A DNA stretch of 64,000 nucleotides from a virus. Both the position numbers and the translations under genes were made by a program. Location: positions 62,001 to 126,000 of the IMG/VR virus record IMGVR_UViG_3300018080_000104, one strand, 5' to 3'. Of the stretch, positions 15,453 to 24,511 are shown piece by piece (position 1 is the stretch's first letter; each line of letters starts with the position of its first letter). The notes under the pieces were generated by a model. It made no database searches. It was not told where the DNA came from and saw only the letters and a program-made list of their open reading frames with translations.

Positions 15453-18212
15453 CTAACTGATTATTCGTAGGCGTTGTCGGTGTTGGCAGCATTTCAGTCT
15501 TTCATGCCACCACGATTCGATTACAAGCCAGCCCATCTGATCATTATACCGATATTCGCGATCTAGTGCATTAGCGTCTGCCAACATTAGTGTAATGTGC
15601 GGCGCGTCTACAGGCGGTAACAGATTTTTTGCTAGCAGTGCATTAACAACTGCGCGGGGGATGAAGATACCCGATACCTCTTTGCGGGCAAGACGATATA
15701 GGGACAGTTTGACTGTTTTATCGTTGTAGCCGTCCTGCTGTATTCCTAGCTGCCCGTCGACGATAAAGCGGTATAGCATAGCCACAAAGCGATCTGCTTG
15801 GTGTACCGGCGCATTGCCGACGTCATCCAATATGTCTGCTGCCGCATATACAATATGACTATTTCCGCCGTTTCGTTCGACCCATCGCGCCATGTCGCAC
15901 AAAATACGCAAGCTAAAGATAGTTTCGGATGTATCAGTTCTGAGTTTCCGTGAGACAACATCGTGTAGCCAATGCACAAAGATTTTATCGCCGTCAATGG
16001 GCATTTCGGGGGGAATATTTAGTTCTGGCGTGTATGTTACAAAACGCCACGGCGACTGTATCGCCATTGCATCTGCAGCATAGCGATCTACAGGCAAAAG
16101 TACGTCCTTGTCTCCCAGGAAACCACACCAAGTTCGTATTGCCCGTTTATCCACTTTGTTGTGGACACTGAGCCATACCGGCCAGTTGTGTGTTTTGACG
16201 GCTGTCTGTATGGCTGCCGCAGCATTAAATGATCGCTGTGGCTTGTTTGGCACGCTGTACGCATTACAGCCGAACAGTTTTGCGATATACTGCCCAATAT
16301 TAGTAGCGCCAAGCCCGATCAGGCCTATACCCGCCGGCCGCTGATTCAACGGGCGGCCGATTACATTAGCGCCAACGCATGCAGCGACAGCCCAGAATAT
16401 CATGTTGGCTGGCGAATCGTGTAACAATGTGCCAAAACGCGGTGGTGATGCCGGCGGCATGAACGACAAACACGGCGATTCCTGGTCTGCCAATATCGAT
16501 TTATGCAGCTGAACTTTTCCGCCGATATGCAATTCGTATTGGGGAAATACGAAGCGAGCCAGTTGCGGATTCCAGCCAAAACTACCAGCACTCACAATTG
16601 TTTCGGGCGGGCGCATCTGCAATGCAATATCGATCAGCTTTTTCTTGTAAGCAACATTGGCAATTAGCGGCTGCATACCTGCCGCACTGAGCCTTCTTGT
16701 TATGATTTTTGCGCCGTTCTGTTCCATTGCTTCAACGGGCTCGACAAACGGGATGGATTGTTTGCCCTGAATGAGTTTGCCCTGATAATAGCACTCATCC
16801 GGCTGATCGCTTCGCTGCACCAGATGTTCGATGTGGATGATGGTATTAGATACATGCTGGCCAGAGGCGTATTGCCATCCTGCATTGTTTTCTACGATCT
16901 TTATCTGGCCAGCATACGCGACATTGACTATATTTCGGCATTCTTCTGCGGCTTCCAGCGCTTCTCGCAAACCTCGCCGGCGGGTACAGATAAAATCTTT
17001 GAATATGGCATGTGGAATATCAAGCTGCTTAACGATGTTGATTCGTTGGGGCTGCGATAGCGGCAGCAGCTTTTGCTCTAGCGCTTGCTGCCACGGCATA
17101 GCGTGTCTGTGTATATACTGCAGCCAGCCCCGCGACGGCACCCGTTGCATATTGGTGGAGCGCGGACAGAACAGTACGTAACCATCTAAACGCGCAGCCA
17201 TGCTGATAATATTGGCCGAGAATGTCGGGTTCCAGCATACATATCGAAAACCCGGTTGCGATGCCCACGTTGTATAAGCAGACAGCCAACGATGTGCGCC
17301 ATGCATTGTCGTAATTCGCGTACTGTACGTGCTTACGAGCGGCAAAGGTAGTTCGTGATCCAACAGATGCCTTGCTTGCACACGGGCGGCAATGACCGGA
17401 CTGTTGAACACGAAAACGGTATTGCCGAAGAGGTCAGTACTGTCCGTCGGCGAAAATAGCGTGTCGTACATAAACAGCCCGGTTTCAATGGTGGGCCGGA
17501 CTTTGCGCGGTGTCTGGCAGTTGCGATACGCATTGTGGTACACAAAATCTTTGGCTTCGGCGTCGCGGCCAACAAACAGAAATCCACATATACGCTGTGG
17601 AAGATCATAAAAGGGCAAAACGAGTATGCCATTCCAGCCTTTTCCCGGGAATATTCGATTCGGCCACTTCGGCAATTTGTTTGGCTGGAACAATGCTGTG
17701 GCTTGTTTGTAATGGGCGCCGCCGACAAAGCGACCTCCGCGGCCCAGCCACAGCTTGAGCGGCAAATCTTTATGTAGCTGTAGGTTACACGCAATGTCGC
17801 CGCCGCAAGTGTTACATTGCACCAGATCCCGCCGCGCAGTTTCCCAGAACTCATTGACACGCTGTCGTGCGTCCAAATGGTGCTGCTGATAGGACGCTAC
17901 ACCCTCAATGGTGGTAGTGCTAGCCGGAAAGTCTACGCCGCCTTGCGATAGGCGTATAACAGTTGCAAGCATTGGCAACTTCCATACTTTGGCTGCCAAC
18001 TCTACCAAGTCGCCAGTTGATTTACAGCCAAAACAGTGATGCCAATATCCGCCGAATATGTTATCTTGGTAGATGCTCAGATGGGGACTGCCGCATAGCG
18101 GACAGTCGACATCGAATGGCGGTGTCCCGGCTGGGGACTGTATATTCAACAGCGGTAGAGCCTTACACCAGTTTACAAACTTGTTGGGTGATGCCGGTAC
18201 TTGGAATTTCAC
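15453..18212 (-). CDS. DNA primase/helicase-like protein with CHC2 zinc finger
   Basis: 919 residues starting at GTG 18212, which has GGA 8 nt upstream. Residues 37-63 form a CHC2-type zinc finger (CPLC...HHCFGC), the DNA-template binding module of DnaG-type primases. A long middle region follows. In the C-terminal half is a DUF927-like helicase segment with AGSFGWNPQL and a degenerate P-loop (GLGATNIGQ, lacking the lysine of GKT). Primases make RNA primers for lagging-strand synthesis. The altered P-loop makes helicase activity uncertain. Confidence 0.7.
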   Translation of the reverse strand: MKFQVPASPNKFVNWCKALPLLNIQSPAGTPPFDVDCPLCGSPHLSIYQDNIFGGYWHHCFGCKSTGDLVELAAKVWKLPMLATVIRLSQGGVDFPASTTTIEGVASYQQHHLDARQRVNEFWETARRDLVQCNTCGGDIACNLQLHKDLPLKLWLGRGGRFVGGAHYKQATALFQPNKLPKWPNRIFPGKGWNGILVLPFYDLPQRICGFLFVGRDAEAKDFVYHNAYRNCQTPRKVRPTIETGLFMYDTLFSPTDSTDLFGNTVFVFNSPVIAARVQARHLLDHELPLPLVSTYSTRITTMHGAHRWLSAYTTWASQPGFRYVCWNPTFSANIISMAARLDGYVLFCPRSTNMQRVPSRGWLQYIHRHAMPWQQALEQKLLPLSQPQRINIVKQLDIPHAIFKDFICTRRRGLREALEAAEECRNIVNVAYAGQIKIVENNAGWQYASGQHVSNTIIHIEHLVQRSDQPDECYYQGKLIQGKQSIPFVEPVEAMEQNGAKIITRRLSAAGMQPLIANVAYKKKLIDIALQMRPPETIVSAGSFGWNPQLARFVFPQYELHIGGKVQLHKSILADQESPCLSFMPPASPPRFGTLLHDSPANMIFWAVAACVGANVIGRPLNQRPAGIGLIGLGATNIGQYIAKLFGCNAYSVPNKPQRSFNAAAAIQTAVKTHNWPVWLSVHNKVDKRAIRTWCGFLGDKDVLLPVDRYAADAMAIQSPWRFVTYTPELNIPPEMPIDGDKIFVHWLHDVVSRKLRTDTSETIFSLRILCDMARWVERNGGNSHIVYAAADILDDVGNAPVHQADRFVAMLYRFIVDGQLGIQQDGYNDKTVKLSLYRLARKEVSGIFIPRAVVNALLAKNLLPPVDAPHITLMLADANALDREYRYNDQMGWLVIESWWHERLKCCQHRQRLRIIS

Positions 18213-18225
18213 GGAAGGGTTCCAA

Positions 18226-19440
18226 ATGACTGCTATTGATCAGGCGGCAGATTACAACGGACAGTCCATTCATCGTATCATTTCTTCTTTCGGCGCACCA
18301 GACTTTGTTAAAACTGCCAGTCGTCCGGAGCTTTGTGGAGAAGAAAATACGGCACACCATCTGTTTGCGGATGTAACCCGCAAACGGTTTCCTTGCCATT
18401 CGCCCGCAGCTACTTGGATGTCTGCTGCATTCTTCTACGAGAATCAAAACAGTTTCAATAAGCATGCCGCAGCAAACATTGCAAAACGCATCAGCGACAG
18501 CGCCAGGTACTTCAAGATTACGGATGCTGTCAATGACATCATCGGCAAGGTCACTAAAGCCGCCGAAGTCGACAGCAGCAAACTACCCGACGATGCATTT
18601 GCAATCGTCTTTGAGACCACTAGCGGCGAAAAAGAGCGAAGGCTGCCACTGCGAAATGCACAGGAGACCAAAACAGCTGCAGCTTGGCTAGTCAAATACC
18701 GCGACGATCTGGTTTTTGAAGACCGGCGGCAGATTGCAGACAAGATCATAGAAAAGGCAACCAAGTTTGGTGCCGACATTGTTGACCATCGAACCGAATT
18801 GGAAAAAATGGCCGGGCTCGGCGCATGCTCTGCGAAAGACGCCACTGCATTGATTCGGAGTCGAATTAACGCAATTGGACATACGCACAAGCCCGACGAT
18901 CTTCAATGCGAGCTTCAAAAGCTTGCAGGGATTATCGAAGAGAAGCCTTCTCGCCTGCATCATTTTGGTCCGTTAACCAAGCTGGCCGGCATACTCGATC
19001 AGTTCGATCGCACATACGGGCTGCAGAAAGCCTACGGCAAAACATTGCAGCGGCCGGAAGACGTATTATTCGGCGTCACCGAAAAAGTGGCAGCAGAGCT
19101 AGCCGATGAACTGGTTGGCAGTACGTTGACGGGGAACTACTACAAGCGAGCAGATTTACAACGAATTCCGGTCAGTCATTTCGGCGATTCGCTTGGCGAA
19201 GATTTTGTCGACGCCATTTCTACAGCGGGCGCATGGGTTGATACTGAAAAGCTAGCTCGCGTTGTGCCCACTTTGCCGCTTGGAGATGCAGAACTGTTCG
19301 ATGCCGTTGTCGCAGAAAACGGCATTCCGCCGTTCGCAACCAAGTCGGCGGCCGCCATCCGAATTCCGGACGCTGCTGAGTGTCAGCTGGCGGCTATGCA
19401 TTCGCCGGCGCCTGGTTCTTTGTGGAATCACATACAATAG
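18226..19440 (+). CDS. Hypothetical protein, 404 aa
   Basis: Start at ATG 18226 because GGAAGGG is 6 nt upstream; the frame is open further back but that part overlaps the primase. It is the second plus-strand gene. Residues 45-70 contain RKRFPCHSPAATWMSAAFFY, and the rest is largely helical with repeated DR, EK and AD pairs. The motif recalls phage proteins of unknown function coded near packaging or head genes; no name is assigned. It diverges from the primase and its 3' end overlaps a small minus-strand gene. Confidence 0.75.
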   Translation: MTAIDQAADYNGQSIHRIISSFGAPDFVKTASRPELCGEENTAHHLFADVTRKRFPCHSPAATWMSAAFFYENQNSFNKHAAANIAKRISDSARYFKITDAVNDIIGKVTKAAEVDSSKLPDDAFAIVFETTSGEKERRLPLRNAQETKTAAAWLVKYRDDLVFEDRRQIADKIIEKATKFGADIVDHRTELEKMAGLGACSAKDATALIRSRINAIGHTHKPDDLQCELQKLAGIIEEKPSRLHHFGPLTKLAGILDQFDRTYGLQKAYGKTLQRPEDVLFGVTEKVAAELADELVGSTLTGNYYKRADLQRIPVSHFGDSLGEDFVDAISTAGAWVDTEKLARVVPTLPLGDAELFDAVVAENGIPPFATKSAAAIRIPDAAECQLAAMHSPAPGSLWNHIQ

Positions 19441-19564
19441 GCGCCACTTCGAAATAGGATTTGCAGGGGCAAATTATCGGTTTGCCGGCAGCGGTTAAAC
19501 CTATTGTCTGGGAACATTTGCCGACGGCCGGTTTTATCGTTATCCGCAGTTGTTTACTTTCCAT
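19394..19564 (-). CDS. Small Cys-containing hypothetical protein, 56 aa
   Basis: An ATG at 19564 overlaps the stop of the upstream gene by 11 nt, and the frame ends inside the 3' end of the convergent plus-strand gene. The product carries KCSQ, CPCKSYFE and VCD, which could bind zinc. The ribosome site is weak, so this is a moderate-confidence gene in an otherwise empty 113-nt gap. Confidence 0.45.
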   Translation of the reverse strand: MESKQLRITIKPAVGKCSQTIGLTAAGKPIICPCKSYFEVAPIVCDSTKNQAPANA

Positions 19565-19982
19565 GGCTTAGCAAATATTCCTTGTCAGTGGTCGCTCTGG
19601 TAAAATCGTCTTTACGCACGAATACTCGCATAAAAACTGCGGTATGTCTATCAGGCTCGACCGCTATTAGATCTGATAATCGGTAGCGCACAGGCAAAAC
19701 GATTTCAGTGGGGTACGCGAAACGCAGTGCTGCTGGTGCCGCAGTAAAAACATGGATGCCTTTCTGTACGCATATTTGTGGGCCGTCTCTGGTATCGGCC
19801 GGATCTTTACCTGGCTCACGTACGTCTCGATTGCTGATTATCCGTCCTGGCCGCCAGCGTAAGCGGTCCTTAAAGATTCCTCGCAATTCTTTCGTCAATA
19901 CTTTATAGCACGTAAGAACTCGCTGCTCTTTGTAACTTTTGCGGAAAGCAATAGTTGCCTGTTCGTTGTAGTATAAACACAT
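19554..19982 (-). CDS. Hypothetical protein, 142 aa
   Basis: Lies 29 nt downstream of the second copy of a conserved intergenic motif and so may start a transcript. Basic, with mixed alpha/beta layout and a strand-rich end (RYRLSDLIAVEPDRHTAVFM). Unrecognised. Confidence 0.65.
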   Translation of the reverse strand: MCLYYNEQATIAFRKSYKEQRVLTCYKVLTKELRGIFKDRLRWRPGRIISNRDVREPGKDPADTRDGPQICVQKGIHVFTAAPAALRFAYPTEIVLPVRYRLSDLIAVEPDRHTAVFMRVFVRKDDFTRATTDKEYLLSHGK

Positions 19983-20010
19983 ACGTTCTATCCAAACGGG
20001 CCTTAGTTAA

Positions 20011-20058
20011 ATAGTGTCGGGATTTGGCGATAATTGTTAACGCTTTCTAACTGTTCGC
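20011..20058 (-). promoter_or_regulatory. Conserved intergenic motif, copy 2
   Basis: Aligns with 8265-8309: on the minus strand both have GCGA, TYAGAAA, CGT, TTATC and then CCGACACTATnTTA in the same order. It is found only in these two intergenic gaps, each time shortly upstream of a minus-strand gene. It is probably a phage-specific promoter or regulator site. Confidence 0.45.
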
Positions 20059-20060
20059 CG

Positions 20061-20417
20061 TTATTTTGGCTTTTTCTTCTCCCTCTTCTTTTGTTGCTTG
20101 GCAGCATCCATGATAATGCTGCGGACCCGTAGCGACGTAGGCACTCCTGCAACTGGCGGCGTTCGATCCCGCGATGTTTTGTTGGTAATATCCGTCAGCG
20201 TGATTTTGGCGCCGCAGAGCGGATAAAAGCTGATCCAGTCCAGCACGTACGGACGGCTGCGAATGTACAGTTTTGGGTCTTCCCAGCGACTGCCGTCGAA
20301 ATCTAGCACTCTACCGCGCATAAGCCCTTGTCCCACAAGATACTGCATAGGACGAGACGGTTTTCGCCTATGCAGCGCTGTTCGCCAGCTCAGATCTTCT
20401 AGTGGCTTTAACGGCAT
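20061..20417 (-). CDS. Basic hypothetical protein, 118 aa
   Basis: The start is set at ATG 20417, ten nt before the stop of the upstream Gp88-like gene; a longer frame would overlap that gene by more than 200 nt. The C-terminus is strongly basic (KKREKKKPK). Function unknown. Confidence 0.65.
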   Translation of the reverse strand: MPLKPLEDLSWRTALHRRKPSRPMQYLVGQGLMRGRVLDFDGSRWEDPKLYIRSRPYVLDWISFYPLCGAKITLTDITNKTSRDRTPPVAGVPTSLRVRSIIMDAAKQQKKREKKKPK

Positions 20418-21142
20418 TGCGAAAGCTGGATAATCGCCGTTTTCGGCGGACCAGTATAACTGCGAGGCCGCTTCGGTACGGCTTTGGCGCGATAGCAGAT
20501 TTTGCAGTCGGAGCAGGTCATTTTGTAGACCCAGTTCGTATATCCGTTTTCTACAGGACATACAAGTCTGCCGTTCGCATACTTGCAAATGGTATCCCGT
20601 TTGACGCGGAATACCAGATCCGCATACGCCGGAACGCAATCATCTGCATGCAGCTGCATATATGTCGTACGCACGCCCTTTACCTGTGGCGGCTTACCAT
20701 CAAGCCGATCTGTCTCACAATCGGTACTCCACCATAGTACTACATTGTGCTGACGAGACAGCGCAATGAGTGCTGGTAACAACGAATTGCACCGCCACGC
20801 ACGCGTGTATCCGTAGAACGTAGTAGAGCCACAACGGCGGGCAATGGCTTGCCATTTGTAGATATATGCCTTGCTGTAAAAATCTCCGGCTGGGTGCAGC
20901 CGAACTATACGCACCTTTTCTTTGCGAATTTGCTGCACTACCGATTTGACAAAATTGCGCTTTTTGGATGCAGCGTGTGCCTGGCGTAATGTCTCGCTGA
21001 CAGCAGGCATTGCATAGAAGCCCCGCTGTGCGTAACAAACAGATAAACACGCTGCCGTGTATCCGGGACAAGTCTCAAAGGCCGGTAACGAAAAAGTATG
21101 AATTAGCGGACCGAGTTTTGAATTTCCTCGTTGTAAAAGCAT
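20408..21142 (-). CDS. Gp88 family protein
   Basis: 244 residues. The N-terminal signature matches the Gp88 family of mycobacteriophages and other phages: NSKLGPLIHTFSLPAFETCPG, then CLSVCYA, Cys-rich at residues 25-38. A further Cys cluster (CPVENG, CSDCKICY) is at the C-terminus. The cysteines are spaced like a metal or cluster site. The biochemical function of the family is not known. Starts at ATG 21142 after a short gap. Confidence 0.75.
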   Translation of the reverse strand: MLLQRGNSKLGPLIHTFSLPAFETCPGYTAACLSVCYAQRGFYAMPAVSETLRQAHAASKKRNFVKSVVQQIRKEKVRIVRLHPAGDFYSKAYIYKWQAIARRCGSTTFYGYTRAWRCNSLLPALIALSRQHNVVLWWSTDCETDRLDGKPPQVKGVRTTYMQLHADDCVPAYADLVFRVKRDTICKYANGRLVCPVENGYTNWVYKMTCSDCKICYRAKAVPKRPRSYTGPPKTAIIQLSQCR

Positions 21143-21190
21143 TGCGTCTCCTCAAGTGCGATTGGCTTAGTGCCACAAAGCCAAACTAGT

Positions 21191-21532
21191 TTACTCATCA
21201 ACTCGAATTCTAATACCGCGCATCATGCGTTTGCCAGGAATAATTACTTGGCCTCGCCGCTCAGGTGCGCCAGATTCAGACACGAACTCCGAAATAGATG
21301 TCATGTCTGCTCCTCCACACTTCATTGATTTTTTTGTGTGTTTGCATGCGCGATTGCCGTTACGCTTAAAAGCCCATCCGGGACAATTACATGAGTATGT
21401 ATTGTCGTCCCAGAGGACAGTGCAGTACTTCGTATGGCCGTTAGAGCTCATAGGCTCTTTGATTTTTAACGGCTCGCAGACGCGCCCGTCGGGGTTGTAT
21501 TTCTTGCCATTCTTGAAACTGGCTTCAGCCAA
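21191..21532 (-). CDS. SWIM-type zinc finger protein
   Basis: 113 residues. Residues 45-68 read YSCNCPGW...ACKHTKKS, i.e. CxC followed by CxH, the signature of SWIM zinc fingers, which bind DNA or proteins. Small phage SWIM proteins are often near replication or recombination genes. The rest is basic and flexible. The partner is unknown. Confidence 0.7.
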   Translation of the reverse strand: MAEASFKNGKKYNPDGRVCEPLKIKEPMSSNGHTKYCTVLWDDNTYSCNCPGWAFKRNGNRACKHTKKSMKCGGADMTSISEFVSESGAPERRGQVIIPGKRMMRGIRIRVDE

Positions 21533-21547
21533 TGTCTTATTCCTCCA

Positions 21548-21769
21548 TCATAAAAATAATTTTTTCACAGGCACTCCTTCCGGTTGGAAATCAGACCGTG
21601 CTATGAATTCTGTCGGAACATCGTTCGGTTGGACTTTGATAATTGGTACTTCTGCAAAGAACTTGCGTAAACAAGCTTTACAGTAAAGCTCTTCATCGGA
21701 AACAATGACGTCGCATTCGATGCAGTAGGCATCATTTTCTTTTTCACGTTTTAATGCTAAACGTGCCAA
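21548..21769 (-). CDS. Small zinc-ribbon protein, 73 aa
   Basis: Contains two CxxC knuckles (CIEC at 16-19, CKAC at 30-33), the spacing of a small zinc ribbon, followed by a short beta-rich tail. Likely a nucleic-acid- or protein-binding adaptor; the target is unknown. Start overlaps the upstream gene by 13 nt. Confidence 0.7.
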   Translation of the reverse strand: MARLALKREKENDAYCIECDVIVSDEELYCKACLRKFFAEVPIIKVQPNDVPTEFIARSDFQPEGVPVKKLFL

Positions 21770-22278
21770 TGAAATTCCTCTTCTACCAAGGCTTGCCAGT
21801 CTGTTAGATTCTGGAAGTAGTCGTCTTCGTTGTCGTACTCTTCTTTTGTGGGAGGCACGGCATCATCCCCCTCAAGGTTTTCAGCAGCCCACTCTTCCAA
21901 ATCGAAATTAGTCTCCGCCCCGTTTTCGATGATCCAGCCCATAAAACAACCGTCTGTAGATGTACCAACAATGGCGCCCTGTACCCTACTCGCAGGCTTT
22001 TCTTTTCCGGCTTTTTGATCTTCCTGGGACAATTCGTTAAGAAAGAAATCCGCCCGACTGAGGTTCCTATAATGACAACAAGGAATCTCAATCGCCAAAT
22101 TGATCCGGTCGATGTTGGGATCGGCATCTTCATTGTCGCAAATGCGGTTGCTATCCTCATCAACGAAGTAACCTTCCTGATCCAACCAACCGTCATTTTG
22201 TAGGCCGGTAACGACCCTATCAAAACTTTCCTGGTCGGGATATGTAAGCTGGCCTTGAATTGTTGCGTAAAAACTCAT
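21757..22278 (-). CDS. Acidic hypothetical protein, 173 aa
   Basis: ATG 22278 has AAGGAGAAAGG upstream, an excellent ribosome site, and is the first gene after a strong terminator (22371-22408). Very acidic, with low-complexity stretches (DEDSNRICDNEDADPNID, EEYDNEDDYFQN). An acidic early-type protein of this sort may mimic DNA, but there is no sequence signature for that. Confidence 0.75.
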   Translation of the reverse strand: MSFYATIQGQLTYPDQESFDRVVTGLQNDGWLDQEGYFVDEDSNRICDNEDADPNIDRINLAIEIPCCHYRNLSRADFFLNELSQEDQKAGKEKPASRVQGAIVGTSTDGCFMGWIIENGAETNFDLEEWAAENLEGDDAVPPTKEEYDNEDDYFQNLTDWQALVEEEFHWHV

Positions 22279-22370
22279 TTGATTTTCCTTTCTCCTTAGA
22301 TAACAGCAACTCGGCTGTTCGTAGATCGCTATTCCTCAATATCCGCCCACTCCAACTGCTTAATGCATAC

Positions 22371-22408
22371 GGGAAAAGAGCCAGCCCGGCTGGTAAGGCC
22401 GGGCCGGC
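22371..22408 (-). terminator. Rho-independent terminator
   Basis: On the minus strand an 11-bp GC-rich stem (arms at 22398-22408 and 22380-22390, one G-U pair) with a 7-nt loop is followed by TCTTTT. It lies 56 nt downstream of the DUF3150-like gene and ahead of the 173-aa gene, so it separates two transcription units. Confidence 0.85.
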
Positions 22409-22463
22409 CCATGACGCAGGGTCGCTACGCCTCAGCGGATACAGATTCGGGCATCTGTTCCGG

Positions 22464-23588
22464 CTAAGGCCGAATACGAATTCCGCGAAATTTGCGAACT
22501 GCCGTCAAAGCTGCATTTGCATTGGCAGCTTGTTCCTGTACGTGTCGCAGTGCGCCTGCAAGCCTAGCGCCAATTTCTTGACTCGCATTGACTTCTTGTA
22601 CGGTAACGTGCTGCAAAGCAGCCTCGCCTTCGCGAATACGCGCGAGCAGCTCGTCGTCGGCAAGAAAACTGAAGCCTCTGACTAGCTCGAAAGCACGCTC
22701 GACTGCGCTGATTGTGCCATTACGGATAGCGCGCCCGGACCTGATAGCCTCTAGCAGATAATCGATAGCATCAGCAAGCTGCTGTCGCGGTTCGGTGGCA
22801 ATACTGTCCACTAGACGGGAAGCAATTTGATTCATTTGCTCCCGGGCCTCTCCAATCAGCGCCATGGCCGATTCATCACCGATTCGATTGACCGGATTGC
22901 TCATTTCGGTTAATAGCGTAGCCATTATGGCTGCCGCTTCTTCGTAAGCTGTCGATGCTGCGCTGCCAGTGCCTGTTGCAAGACGAGACAAATCGGCCTG
23001 CATAGAGTCAAGCGTTTGGACGACTTGCCGGATTTGCTCTGCTGTAACGGAAAGACTCATTCCTCCGCCCATCGGAAAAATGGGCCAACGCATTCCGAAC
23101 TTCTGGTGGATTTGCGACTCAGTCGGAATTTTGCGAGATGCCTTGTCATATAGCTCTGGGCCGAGCTCTTCCTGCAAGTTCTGTAAAATGTTGCCGTATT
23201 CCAGGATAAAATTATCGCGATCCGTTTCCAGGGTGTCGCGAAGCGCGTGTAGTTCTTCGAAGATAGCGCCAGCGCGGCTTATTGGTAAAATTGCCATGCC
23301 TTTCGACGCGAACGCGAGAGAGGCTTTGGCCAAAGTAGCGCGGGCTTTGCTCTCCGTTTTCTGAAATTTCGTATGCCATACCCGCGGCATGAGTGTCCAC
23401 TGGGGCTTGTTACGGAATTTCTCCGCGATCTCCAGGTTCTCGCCGCTGCTACCAGCGCCCGCAACCTCAACAATGGCGTCGCTGATTTGATACTGAAGTT
23501 TAGGCCACGATACGTTAAGCACGACCAGATAGACGTGCTTACCTATCTCTTGAAGGAGTTCTTCGCCTTGCAGAGTCTGCTCAGTCAT
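22464..23588 (-). CDS. Hypothetical helical protein, possibly DUF3150-like
   Basis: 374 residues, nearly all helical. Opening motif EIGKHVYLVVLNVSWPKLQY, then a small-residue-rich middle (GKGMAIL-type stretch) and long Ala/Glu-rich helices to the C-terminus. DUF3150 proteins have this look and travel with AAA ATPases in phages and plasmids, and an AAA ATPase is 3 kb upstream. The family call is tentative. Last gene before a strong terminator. Confidence 0.6.
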   Translation of the reverse strand: MTEQTLQGEELLQEIGKHVYLVVLNVSWPKLQYQISDAIVEVAGAGSSGENLEIAEKFRNKPQWTLMPRVWHTKFQKTESKARATLAKASLAFASKGMAILPISRAGAIFEELHALRDTLETDRDNFILEYGNILQNLQEELGPELYDKASRKIPTESQIHQKFGMRWPIFPMGGGMSLSVTAEQIRQVVQTLDSMQADLSRLATGTGSAASTAYEEAAAIMATLLTEMSNPVNRIGDESAMALIGEAREQMNQIASRLVDSIATEPRQQLADAIDYLLEAIRSGRAIRNGTISAVERAFELVRGFSFLADDELLARIREGEAALQHVTVQEVNASQEIGARLAGALRHVQEQAANANAALTAVRKFRGIRIRP

Positions 23589-23958
23589 ATAGTTCCTGTT
23601 TGGTTACTTGGCCGCCGTCTACAACGCGATCTACTATCCGTCGAAGCAATCGTCGAATGTATTTGCGCAAGACAGGATCGACAAACGCGGCAGCTTTTCT
23701 GCGAATCAGCTTTGCATGCAGTTCGCGTTTTTGATCCAGAATGCCAGCAGCCGTTCCTACGATGTAATCCGCTGTTGTTCTACATATGTACGACTTTAGC
23801 GTAAAACCACCAATACCATGATGCAGATTGTAGCTTTTGCACTTACGAACTTGTTTTGCAAAAGCATCGACTATATTTGTCGTAATCGGTATGCCTGGCT
23901 GCCATATATCTGGCATAGATTTTACTTTGGGTGTGGTAGATTGTTTTGGCGCAACCAT
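23581..23958 (-). CDS. Hypothetical basic protein, 125 aa
   Basis: ATG at 23958; overlaps the next gene by 8 nt and the previous one by 37 nt. The C-terminal half is Arg-rich and helical (RKYIRRLLRRIVDRVV). No recognisable domain. Confidence 0.65.
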   Translation of the reverse strand: MVAPKQSTTPKVKSMPDIWQPGIPITTNIVDAFAKQVRKCKSYNLHHGIGGFTLKSYICRTTADYIVGTAAGILDQKRELHAKLIRRKAAAFVDPVLRKYIRRLLRRIVDRVVDGGQVTKQELYD

Positions 23959-24284
23959 TGTATTTCTGCTGCAAGAGCATCTGCGTGTGTATCATACGGG
24001 CCGAGTACCGGCCCGCCGACGGGCAGCATATCTGCCCACCAGAAATTGACAAAAGTCTCGCGGTCGATATGTTTTAAGCTTGCTGCTGTACAGAAACAGC
24101 TAGTCAGACGGTCGCGAACGGCAACCCTCGCATCCCACGACAACGAAGACCAGGATTCGATGTGGCTATTACGCCATACTTGCGTCTTGCTGCCAAAAAC
24201 AGTCAGCACCTTGTCGGAGTCATCATCCACAAGGTGCCGACTGCTGCCATCGGACTCTACGATGACTTCAAGCGTCCGGGTCAT
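23922..24284 (-). CDS. Hypothetical protein, 120 aa
   Basis: Starts with a beta hairpin-like stretch (TRTLEVIVESDGSSRHLV) and contains FVNFWWADMLPVGGPVLGPYD. It lies directly after the DUF2997-like gene, overlapping it by 17 nt, so it is probably part of the same operon as the Ycf-like trio. Function unknown. Confidence 0.65.
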   Translation of the reverse strand: MTRTLEVIVESDGSSRHLVDDDSDKVLTVFGSKTQVWRNSHIESWSSLSWDARVAVRDRLTSCFCTAASLKHIDRETFVNFWWADMLPVGGPVLGPYDTHADALAAEIQWLRQNNLPHPK

Positions 24285-24480
24285 GTCCTTTGCCCGTATT
24301 CATTTCGATCGCTACATCTTCCAGGTCGTAAAAGTCAGCCGTTTTAGTCTGATACAATGCCGGACCTAGGCCAGCTTCATACGGCTTTGTCAGTTCCAGG
24401 CATCTACCGCCCTTCACTCCTTCGACTGTCATTTCCGTTTTACCGTCTGGTGAAACAATCATGATGATTTGTTGAGGCAT
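24268..24480 (-). CDS. DUF2997 family protein
   Basis: 70 residues starting at ATG 24480, which has GGAG 6 nt upstream. The pattern IIMIVSPDGKTEMTVEGVKGGRCLELTKPYEAGLG matches DUF2997 (a beta-hairpin then GxKGxxC), whose members are about 65 residues long. In cyanobacteria and some bacteria DUF2997 genes sit with Ycf35 (DUF1257) and Ycf46-type AAA genes. The same three occur here in a row, which supports the call. The cellular role is unknown. Confidence 0.75.
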   Translation of the reverse strand: MPQQIIMIVSPDGKTEMTVEGVKGGRCLELTKPYEAGLGPALYQTKTADFYDLEDVAIEMNTGKGHDPDA

Positions 24481-24511
24481 ATTTGCTCCAATTTGTCTGT
24501 CGGCAGATAAA

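Noticed and set aside
18073-18225. Earlier start for the 404-aa plus-strand protein
   Set aside because: It would overlap the first 140 nt of the primase gene on the other strand; a strong ribosome site precedes ATG 18226.
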